Of a stretch of DNA of 64,000 nucleotides, positions 28,020 to 35,048 are shown in pieces. The notes under the pieces are model-generated. The model saw only the letters and a list, made by a program, of their open reading frames with translations, searched no databases and had not been told where the DNA came from. The position numbers and the translations under genes are program-made. The stretch comes from an uncultured bacterium (GTDB lineage Bacteria; Cyanobacteriota; Vampirovibrionia; Gastranaerophilales; Gastranaerophilaceae), in contig URPS01000007.1 in assembly GCA_900549855.1 (NCBI GenBank), forward strand, positions 1 to 64,000, in the 5' to 3' direction. Positions within the stretch are counted from its first letter, which is position 1. The number at the start of each line of letters is the position of its first letter.

Positions 28020-28535
28020 CTAATCTGTAATAAAATTTGTATTGATTAATTCTGTAATATAATTTTTTAAGAAGATTGCCTTCTGTCCATATTTAAAATG
28101 AGGCAGATTATTTCGTTGGAAAAAGCTATAAAATGTGTTATAGCATAATCCTGATAATTTACAGCAATCTTTTAAGTTAATTTTTTCACCATAAATTAAT
28201 TCTTCATCTGAATATGATAATTTAGACCAATCTCCGGCTTTGTGAGATAGAATATACTCTGAGAGATCTTTCATATCAAAAATAGGCTTTTTAACTAAAC
28301 ATATGTGCCGTAATTTATCTTCTCTAAATCGATAATAAAATGTTCCGTAGCATAAACCAGTGTATTTACTGGCTTGTTTTAAGTTTACTTTTCCCTTTAT
28401 ATCTGACTCTGTATTTAACTCAACAGAATCAGAAATTCCTAATAATTTTTTGTTCAAAGCATCGTATTTATAATCTGAAATTTTTCTTATAGCTTTTAAT
28501 TTAATAGCCATTTTAGTAAAATTGGTATCTTCCAT
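28020..28535 (-). CDS. Excisionase-like protein with two related HTH modules
   Basis: A 171-residue protein. Two halves are alike: VNLKQASKYTGLCYGTFYYRF near residue 60 and INLKDCCKLSGLCYNTFYSFF near 125, each followed by a short wing. This matches the winged HTH of excisionase/MerR-like proteins, duplicated in tandem. It sits 7 bases upstream of the integrase, so excision control is plausible. The ATG at 28535 after AGGAG is preferred to the TTG at 28598. Confidence 0.7.
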   Translation of the reverse strand: MEDTNFTKMAIKLKAIRKISDYKYDALNKKLLGISDSVELNTESDIKGKVNLKQASKYTGLCYGTFYYRFREDKLRHICLVKKPIFDMKDLSEYILSHKAGDWSKLSYSDEELIYGEKINLKDCCKLSGLCYNTFYSFFQRNNLPHFKYGQKAIFLKNYITELINTNFITD

Positions 28536-28601
28536 AATTCTCCTATCCTTTTGTTTTTGAGTGAGGAAGAATTTCTCCTCCCCATATTCACTAATCAACT
28601 T

Positions 28602-29402
28602 TTAATATAAGCATTTTCTGCAATTTGTAAAATAATCTGTTTTATCTAACAAATTCTTAAAATAACATGGCAAGTCCATGTCCAATGGCAGTGGAGCATG
28701 CTGTAGATATCCTAACGCAGACAGCTCAAATAGCGCAACATGCTGTTCTTCAATACTAAATTCATAATTCCCCTCAAAAAACTTATCACATTCGGATTCG
28801 ATAAATACATTATCTGGGCAAGCTTGACGCCATTGGATATACATGTCCTCAGTTATTTTAGGTAATTTATCTTCTTCCATTTTGTTTAGAAGCTCATTTA
28901 GCTCATCACGAGTTTTCGGTACGTCATACTTGAATCTGTATTGATTTGCATTTTGGAGTGATAATTTAATAATTCTATCAGTTGGTTCATTGTCTTTATA
29001 TTTTCTAATGTTAGAATATTGGGCATTATCAATATCATAGACAATTTCAGTTTTCTTATCGCTACAATAATCATCTTCGTATTCATTCCCAACAGGGACT
29101 TCCAATACATTGACAGAAATATCAAAAGTGAATACATCACCCGTTTCAATTTCTTCCAACCTGTTTCGATCTCTTTCAGATATTTTGTTAGAAGCAAATT
29201 CGAAAGTGTTAATATAGTCTAAACTTTTACTTATACTTTTTCCTTTGAATTTTAGACCTTCTAATTTGTTATTATTAAAATCATTAACAGTTACAGCCGG
29301 AGTAATGTGAATATGTTGAAGGTCAGTACCCTCTTTATATCCACCTTTCCATCCACAAATGCCTACCATTTTGTCTTCAATAATACCAATAATTTTACTC
29401 AT
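28602..29402 (-). CDS. Unknown protein coupled to the reverse transcriptase
   Basis: A 266-residue protein with no recognised domain. Its ATG lies inside the end of the RT gene (8-base overlap) with AAAGGAGG before it, so the two are translationally coupled. The N-terminus is beta-rich (IIGIIEDKMVGICGWKGGY). The C-terminus contains CYFKNLLDKTDYFTNCRKC with three cysteines that might bind metal. In known retrons the gene next to the RT is often the toxic effector. That role is possible here but unproven. Confidence 0.65.
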   Translation of the reverse strand: MSKIIGIIEDKMVGICGWKGGYKEGTDLQHIHITPAVTVNDFNNNKLEGLKFKGKSISKSLDYINTFEFASNKISERDRNRLEEIETGDVFTFDISVNVLEVPVGNEYEDDYCSDKKTEIVYDIDNAQYSNIRKYKDNEPTDRIIKLSLQNANQYRFKYDVPKTRDELNELLNKMEEDKLPKITEDMYIQWRQACPDNVFIESECDKFFEGNYEFSIEEQHVALFELSALGYLQHAPLPLDMDLPCYFKNLLDKTDYFTNCRKCLY

Positions 29403-30342
29403 TTTTTCCTCCTTTCAGTTTTTCATCTAGTCTTTTTAGCGCTTGAATCGCATTTCTCTTTGTCGCTGAAAAACTATGTTTATCAGCTGTTTGACAGTAA
29501 TTTATCAAACCGATTAACCTCCTTAATTCTTTTTTGCTCATATCTCCTAAATTTTTCTCTCTCAATAAAGACACAACTTTATAGCCGACACTATCCGGCA
29601 CACGGATTTTCCCATTTTGAGTAAGGTAAAAACCTGTAATCATTGCTTTCTTGAAACTATAGAATTTTGTTTTTTCTGGCTTTATTTCTAAGTTGTGCCT
29701 TTTAAGAATAGATTTTATAAACAGGATTTCTTCCCCAGTAATACCGTGTTTCGCGGAAAGAGTAATATCATCGACATATAAAGTAAATGTTATATCTCTT
29801 TTACTCATGTATTCTGCTATTTCATCAAACAAGTCTTTATGTGACAAAAAGGCAAGAATACTACTTGTTGGTGCTCCTGTTGGGATATGATCTCGATATG
29901 TGCACATTTGTACTAGCATATTCAAAGCTTCTCCGGTGATATTTAATTTGTTTCTGAAAAATTTTCTAACATAACGAGCCTTTGAATTGGTGAAGAAACT
30001 TGAAATGTCGGTTGTTACATATGCATGTTGTCCTGCATGAGCTTGGACATTCCGGTAGTTATTTCCTCCCGACCAACACTTGTTGTATTCTGCACAGTCA
30101 AACATTTCAAACAATATTTCTTTTAAATCCTTTAAAAGAAGTTTTAAAATTGTATTGGGTTCTTCTATTAATCGTTTTTTACTCTTTCCTTGTACATAAT
30201 AACTTCTATATCCTTTTTGACTTGCTTCGATTAAGCTTTTCACAGGAAAATCTAAAATTTCTGCCAATCTCGGCAATGTTGAAATCCCGTATAAATTAAC
30301 CTGTTTTTCGTTTTCCTTTCTTGTATCTGCTTGTGTCATCAT
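29395..30342 (-). CDS. Retron-type reverse transcriptase
   Basis: A 315-residue RT. In order it shows KKRLIEEPN near residue 55, NVQAH near 98 (fits the retron NAxxH element), the first catalytic Asp in TTDISSFF near 112, PTGAPTSSILA near 154, the YVDD catalytic box at 189-192 and ITGFYL near 235 (fits the retron VTG element). Size is that of retron RTs. The SS after GAPT argues against diversity-generating RTs, which have SQ. A 250-base structured region lies directly upstream. It heads a coupled operon with the 28602 protein. Confidence 0.88.
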   Translation of the reverse strand: MMTQADTRKENEKQVNLYGISTLPRLAEILDFPVKSLIEASQKGYRSYYVQGKSKKRLIEEPNTILKLLLKDLKEILFEMFDCAEYNKCWSGGNNYRNVQAHAGQHAYVTTDISSFFTNSKARYVRKFFRNKLNITGEALNMLVQMCTYRDHIPTGAPTSSILAFLSHKDLFDEIAEYMSKRDITFTLYVDDITLSAKHGITGEEILFIKSILKRHNLEIKPEKTKFYSFKKAMITGFYLTQNGKIRVPDSVGYKVVSLLREKNLGDMSKKELRRLIGLINYCQTADKHSFSATKRNAIQALKRLDEKLKGGKNE

Positions 30343-30362
30343 ATCCCTTTCATTATTAAAAA

Positions 30363-30620
30363 GAGGGCAGGTGCGGGCAAATGGGACTCCCGCATATGAT
30401 TACAACCCGATTGCCCTCGATTGGGGCCGGACGGAGCCTAAGCGAAGTCCGGTTAAAGAAAAAGAAAAAGATTAGTCCTAGTATAGCTTAATATAGTATT
30501 AAGGTAACTAAGATTAAGTTATCTTTTTTTACGGAGATATGAAGCAGGATTTTCTTGGTTAAGCCGGCCGTCTCAGTCCGCGTAGGACGAGCTGGGCAAG
30601 TTCATTGAGGCCATTAAGCC
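30363..30620 (-). ncRNA. Candidate retron msr-msd RNA
   Basis: The untranslated stretch before the RT is dense in stems. GAGGGCA/TGCCCTC at 30363-30418 encloses TGCGGG/CCCGCA. CCGGAC/GTCCGG spans 30427-30452. A long imperfect hairpin at 30465-30528 has nested AAAAAGAT/ATCTTTTT, CCTAGT/ACTAAG and TTAAT/ATTAA stems, like an msd. CTC-GTCC/GGAC-GAG spans 30572-30591, like an msr stem loop. A purine-rich block near 30704-30720 could pair with the pyrimidine-rich block beside the long hairpin as a1/a2. Exact ends and the branching G are unknown. Confidence 0.5.
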
Positions 30621-30692
30621 AATCAAGTAAATCAATTTCAATTCACCGATTTTAGTTAGTCCCTTTTGTAAGCTGTAATCATTCCTTTGTTT

Positions 30693-30821
30693 TTATTTTA
30701 CGATTTCCTTTCTTTTTATTTCTGGGAATTTTATATCTAAACCAATTACTTTCAGATACTTAGCATATAGCTTTCTCCTCTTTTCACTTAATAAATTGTT
30801 GTCTTTTTCTTTTGATTTCAT
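30693..30821 (-). CDS. Possible 42-residue basic peptide upstream of the retron RNA
   Basis: ATG at 30821 follows AGAAAGGA. The peptide begins MKSKEKDNNLLSEKRRKLYA and is Lys-rich. Its end overlaps the proposed a1 block. It might be a real small gene or a leader peptide. No homology is recognised. Confidence 0.35.
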   Translation of the reverse strand: MKSKEKDNNLLSEKRRKLYAKYLKVIGLDIKFPEIKRKEIVK

Positions 30822-31216
30822 CTTATGTATCCTTTCTTTCTGATTGATTACATTTTCATTATAGAAATTTGCACAAGTTCTGTAAAAATTACTTGTTCAA
30901 AAAAAATATCAGAAGTTTGAAAAAAAATACAAAATTTACGAATCGAAAAACTCTCAAAACTATTGTAAATACTGATTCGCAAACAGATACTTAGATATTT
31001 GGTTTTTAATTGGTTTTATACCTTATGTTGTTTTTAAAAAATTTTGAACAAAAAACTTTGTTCTATTAAAACGCACTGATAGACAAGCATTCGAGATTTT
31101 TCTCAAATGCTTTCATTGTAAAACTAAAATTGCGAAATAAGAAGTTTTTAGACAAAGTGCTTTTTCTTCTTAAAATCTATATAATGCTATAGAATTTAGG
31201 CTTTTTAGACAAGTTT
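30822..31216. other. AT-rich intergenic stretch
   Basis: No convincing reading frame. One hairpin, AAGCATT-GAGA/TCTC-AATGCTT at about 31085-31112, lacks a T tail. Otherwise nothing is recognised. Confidence 0.5.
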
Positions 31217-32533
31217 TCACTTTGTTGTATTACCAAAAGTAATTTTAATTAGATCTTTGATATCTTTTATGTAAATAAGTGCATTTTTACATATTCTAAC
31301 GTATTGTTCAACATTTTCATTATCTATATGCGGTTTAAAACACTCACGTTCTAAAGCCTTTTTTAGTTTATTGATTCTACTTAATAAGTTTCTTTTTCTT
31401 CTGTTACGGAGTTTAACAATACTTGTTTTCTCATTCTTTTTCAAGTCGAAAACAATACTTTTAAACTCTCCATTTTCTACAAAATTGACAAAATATTTAT
31501 TGCTATTGTATGTTTTTGTCAATTCTATTAATTTGGATAATGCGCTTCTACAATTTTCCCACTTTTCATTTAATTGTTTACAGTTATTACAAAGTTTTGT
31601 TTTTTGAGGATTGTTTAAATCTGGATTACAACATTTGCAATTTTCTCGTTGTTTACTCTTTAATATATCAACAATTTCATTGTGGAAAGATATTATATCC
31701 TTCGCAGAGTACGTTTCAATATTATGTTTTTGATTCTCTAAGAATTTTCTATCAAGATTATTTCCAAAATCATCATACTCTTTTAGTCTATATAGTATAG
31801 AATGTAGTGAATGGCGTTCTTGATTTTCTTGATTTATCACTTGGGTTTTGCATTGCGTATCTTCAAGAGCATACACTGTATATTCGTAAGGATCTTTACC
31901 TATAGAAGCTTTTTTAACTTCAACTTTCACCAAGTAATTATTTTCAAAGTAATAATAAAAATAGTTCTTATTATAAGACTCAATTAACTCATGAAGCACA
32001 AGCTTTATGTTTTGCTGATTTAGGGACTTCTTTTCCTTTATTGGTTTTATATTTATTAAATCGGAACGATCTTTCTTTATATTATCAATATGTATGTTAA
32101 AATAAGTCGCTAATTCTGAGAATAAAGTTTGTCCCCTGCCATATGTGTAATTATAGCTATTTAAACAACGATTAAGCATGTTCAAATGTATGAGTAAATC
32201 ATTGTATGGAATAAAACGTTTATTATAAAGAGCTATTTCATATTTTGCATTATTTGATTCATCATCGGATTCACTTTCAGATATATCAAGAAATGGTAAG
32301 TCAGCTGCTGACAGATGCGCATGTTTATAAAGTAACATATAATTAGGCACCCAAAGCAAAATATTCAATAAAAATTTATACACATTTGGGACTCTCTTGA
32401 TCTTAAGTCCAGTACTATAATTCAAAAAAGTCAAAACATCAGCTTCATCAGCATCCTTTAACAAATTGAGAATTAAATCAAATATTGAATCAAAATCTTT
32501 GAAATATAAAAAGTCTTCAGAAGGGTCAAACAT
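31217..32533 (-). CDS. Unknown protein with four-cysteine zinc cluster
   Basis: A 438-residue protein, no family recognised. Near residue 305 it has CKCC...CNNC, a probable zinc ribbon between helical regions. Residues 365-400 are very basic (KLRNRRKRNLL). The N-terminal third is acidic and helical. Translation is probably leaderless, as TATAAT lies exactly 6 bases before the ATG. It stands alone on the strand of the retron genes. Nucleic-acid binding is suggested by the basic and zinc parts only. Confidence 0.65.
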   Translation of the reverse strand: MFDPSEDFLYFKDFDSIFDLILNLLKDADEADVLTFLNYSTGLKIKRVPNVYKFLLNILLWVPNYMLLYKHAHLSAADLPFLDISESESDDESNNAKYEIALYNKRFIPYNDLLIHLNMLNRCLNSYNYTYGRGQTLFSELATYFNIHIDNIKKDRSDLINIKPIKEKKSLNQQNIKLVLHELIESYNKNYFYYYFENNYLVKVEVKKASIGKDPYEYTVYALEDTQCKTQVINQENQERHSLHSILYRLKEYDDFGNNLDRKFLENQKHNIETYSAKDIISFHNEIVDILKSKQRENCKCCNPDLNNPQKTKLCNNCKQLNEKWENCRSALSKLIELTKTYNSNKYFVNFVENGEFKSIVFDLKKNEKTSIVKLRNRRKRNLLSRINKLKKALERECFKPHIDNENVEQYVRICKNALIYIKDIKDLIKITFGNTTK

Positions 32534-32539
32534 AGCTTA

Positions 32540-32545
32540 ATTATA
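32540..32545 (-). promoter_or_regulatory. -10 hexamer of a leaderless promoter (zinc-cluster protein)
   Basis: TATAAT on the minus strand, 6 bases before the ATG at 32533. Confidence 0.5.
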
Positions 32546-32681
32546 CATACAAAAAACAATTCTGCAAATTTTATAGTATATTCAATTATGCCTAGGATAG
32601 GCTTTAATATATAACATTGTATCTATTTTTGATAAATCTAAAAATTCATTTTAGATTTATCATAATTAATAACTAGATTCG

Positions 32682-32972
32682 TTACTTTTTCCTGCCAATT
32701 AGCCAGTCAAAAACGTTTATACGTTTGATACCTTCGTTTTCCCCCTCGCCTAAATCTGTGGTTAGTAAAAACTTAGGATAATTGTTCTTAATTTTTTCTA
32801 ATGAAGAGAGTTCTCTTTCCAAAGTATCGTCGTTTAAAACATTTAGTGCAACTTGATAATATTCTACCGTATTATTCTTTGTTGCAACAAAATCAACCTC
32901 TGCATTATAACATTTACCAACATTGACTTTATAACCTTGCCTTATAAGTTCTAAATAAACAACATTTTCACT
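32682..32972 (-). pseudogene. Remnant of a DUF4143 AAA ATPase, C-terminal part
   Basis: A 96-codon open stretch without a start. It reads ENVVYLELIRQGYKVNVGKC, then EVDFVATKN, VEYYQVALNVL, RELSSLEKIKNNYPKFLLT and ends in FDWLIGRKK. These are the conserved C-terminal blocks of DUF4143 ATPases, including the EVDF nuclease-like motif. The ATPase domain is absent and a stop lies just upstream. A decayed cargo gene. Confidence 0.8.
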
Positions 32973-33096
32973 TTACAATAATAAAAGTTTTAACAAAATG
33001 CAAAATGCATTTTACAAAACTAAAATTATTTTAATTTTGCAAAATGAGATTATTGAGGAGACTATAATTGTTATTAGCTATTATATATTTCTATAC
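32973..33096. other. AT-rich region between the ATPase remnant and the first shared promoter
   Basis: Contains no open frame of note and leads into the promoter motif at 33097. Confidence 0.4.
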
Positions 33097-33127
33097 GTCC
33101 TGATATGTCATACTATGATTTTATAAT
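33097..33127 (+). promoter_or_regulatory. Shared island promoter, copy 1
   Basis: GTCCTGATATGTCATAC begins at 33097 and TATAAT at 33122, 25 bases on. The downstream ATG is 6 bases after the -10, so the transcript is leaderless. No -35 hexamer stands at 17-bp spacing. Confidence 0.8.
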
Positions 33128-33133
33128 CAAATT

Positions 33134-34396
33134 ATGAAACTAAAAACGATTAAAGAAAAAATTGGAAATACTGAATATACAAAATTTTTAGAAAAAGAAA
33201 TCTCGATAATTAAGACCAAATGTTGCATTAAACCAACTCATACAATTTATTTTCTGGGACATTTTAAAGGACTAGAAATGTTTCTATGCGATAAACAGGT
33301 ATATATAGCTCATGCCTCCTATGAAATTACAAAAAATAGGTCTATCGTAATCTCATCCTTGGAACTTCAAGAATTATACAGAATAAAACTTTATAAAAAA
33401 TATCCTAGAACATTGAAGGATATTGTTTTTGAACCATTTATCTTAAATAATCCAAGATATACATTTACCCCTGAAGAATTTTTTTATTGGATTGATATGC
33501 CTTCTCAAATAAATACTAATATTGATTTCCCATATTATACGGTAATTGATTTTTTGAATAATTATACCCAAGAAAGTTTTAGAACAGAACACTATTTATT
33601 CTATTCTAAATGGGATAATGATTCAAACTTTATCACGAATATTTATGCTTATGATATCAAGAATAAACATGAAATGAAGCTATATATTCCAGATAAATGG
33701 GAAAATAATACACTCGTTACTCCACAAACTGTTAATGATATTGTAGTTGATGATTTATCAGGGAAATTATCTAATTATCAAAAATTGAAATGCAAAAAAG
33801 AGTTTTTATTATTAGCAAATCAAACTAATTTTGATTACAGTGTACAAAATTATTGGCTTATGGAACTTGTAAAACTTTCAATTCAACCGATTGATGAGCT
33901 TCATGAGTGGAGCATCCATAGAGTATTTTGCAATAGTGATTTTTCTCAAAATATTTGGGTTTATGATTATCCAAAAGCTAATGAAGAACCTTACTTTTTA
34001 ATAATTAATGATTCTTTTACAAAAGTAGCAGAAATAAATTTTAAATCTGCTACATATCATACAAAAAATATTTTTAAACGTGGTAACACAAAGGCAAAAC
34101 ATTGGGAGCTTGATAAAGAGTTTATAGATAAACTTGTATATTTTCTTTCTTGTCCTAGTGTGAGAACAAAAAATAAATATTATAGTGATAGCTATGGTAA
34201 ATATGTGAGTACTAACTGGCAACAACTTATTTTTGAATACAACCATAATACAGCAGGTTGGGGGTGGGGTGATACTGGTTTTGGAATTCCTCCAGAAAGA
34301 GACAACAATCGTTTATCCGATTTAGAAGCATTGCCTTTTGATTTGCAAATGCCTAATTATCTTAATTTATTAAATAGTAACAATAATGAAGTTTAA
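33134..34396 (+). CDS. Unknown protein under shared promoter
   Basis: A 420-residue protein rich in Tyr, Phe, Trp and Asn, with no recognised domain. It has no signal peptide or membrane helix. Near the C-terminus is a Gly/Trp run, NTAGWGWGDTGFGIPPERD. The start follows copy 1 of the shared promoter with no leader. It is separated by a second copy of the same promoter from the next gene, so it is a unit of its own. A defence or regulatory role follows only from its regulon membership. Confidence 0.65.
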   Translation: MKLKTIKEKIGNTEYTKFLEKEISIIKTKCCIKPTHTIYFLGHFKGLEMFLCDKQVYIAHASYEITKNRSIVISSLELQELYRIKLYKKYPRTLKDIVFEPFILNNPRYTFTPEEFFYWIDMPSQINTNIDFPYYTVIDFLNNYTQESFRTEHYLFYSKWDNDSNFITNIYAYDIKNKHEMKLYIPDKWENNTLVTPQTVNDIVVDDLSGKLSNYQKLKCKKEFLLLANQTNFDYSVQNYWLMELVKLSIQPIDELHEWSIHRVFCNSDFSQNIWVYDYPKANEEPYFLIINDSFTKVAEINFKSATYHTKNIFKRGNTKAKHWELDKEFIDKLVYFLSCPSVRTKNKYYSDSYGKYVSTNWQQLIFEYNHNTAGWGWGDTGFGIPPERDNNRLSDLEALPFDLQMPNYLNLLNSNNNEV

Positions 34397-34422
34397 TAAT
34401 TTTTACTAAAATATATTATCAC

Positions 34423-34453
34423 GTCCTATATTGTCGCATGAAAACTATATAAT
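34423..34453 (+). promoter_or_regulatory. Shared island promoter, copy 2
   Basis: GTCCTATATTGTCGCAT begins at 34423 and TATAAT at 34448. It drives the four-gene WG-repeat operon. Confidence 0.85.
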
Positions 34454-34474
34454 AAAGAAAAAGGAGATAAAATT

Positions 34475-35002
34475 ATGGTTACAAATGATGAAATTTCAAA
34501 AATTATTTATGCACATATTAAAGATGAATTGGAAAGAAAGCCTCTTACGAGAGAAGAAATTCACAATCCTATGCGCAATGAACGCAAAGAAGCATTGTAC
34601 AATGCAATTCTTTGTTATGACGAAACAGGGAATGTTTGTGGATATAATATACAAGTTAGACTTGCAGAAAAAGAGGTTTACAAACAAAGCTTCTATCTTC
34701 CGATTATAGATGCTAGTTGGAATGGTGTTAAAAGTTCAAATAATTTGCCAGATAAAAAAGTAAAAATAGGCTATGATGGAAAATACCAATCACAAAATGA
34801 ATTATTAAATAAAAATAATATTGAACAAGGATTGGCAATGTTTCTTAATCTCAAGTCATTTGGTCTTGTTTATCTGGGAGAAGGATTTATTGGTTTAACT
34901 TGTTCTGATGTCCTTTATAATATTGCAAGGAATTTTAAGTTTGCCGGTTATCCTATAAACGAAGTAACCAAAAAGATGAATGAATCAAAATCATTTGCAT
35001 AA
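34475..35002 (+). CDS. Unknown 175-residue protein, first gene of the WG-repeat operon
   Basis: AAGGAG precedes the ATG. The N-terminus is helical and charged (ISKIIYAHIKDELERKPL). The middle is beta-rich with YNIQVRLAEKEVYKQSFYL, and the rest is mixed. No family is recognised. It is first behind promoter copy 2 and 46 bases before the large WG-repeat gene, so it is probably co-transcribed with it. Confidence 0.65.
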   Translation: MVTNDEISKIIYAHIKDELERKPLTREEIHNPMRNERKEALYNAILCYDETGNVCGYNIQVRLAEKEVYKQSFYLPIIDASWNGVKSSNNLPDKKVKIGYDGKYQSQNELLNKNNIEQGLAMFLNLKSFGLVYLGEGFIGLTCSDVLYNIARNFKFAGYPINEVTKKMNESKSFA

Positions 35003-35011
35003 TACAAAACA

Positions 35012-35047
35012 AGTCTGAAGCAGACTCAAAAGGCTCTCAGGTGAAAT
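35012..35047 (+). repeat. Intercistronic hairpin-ribosome-site repeat, copy 1
   Basis: 36 bases with hairpin GTCTG-AAG-CAGAC and ending in CAGGTGAAAT, the ribosome site of the next gene. 34 of 36 bases match 37165-37200. Confidence 0.85.
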
Positions 35048-35048
35048 A

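Noticed and set aside
28536..28598. TTG at 28598 as start of the excisionase-like gene
   Set aside because: The ATG at 28535 has a strong AGGAG site; the extension has no family support.
29395..30342. Diversity-generating retroelement RT
   Set aside because: The conserved segment reads GAPTSS rather than the SQ form, and no template/variable repeat pair was noticed in the surrounding sequence.
32556..32590. ATCCTAGG upstream of the 32533 gene as a shared-promoter copy
   Set aside because: Only TCCTA matches; the TGNC part is absent and a separate TATAAT sits next to the ATG.
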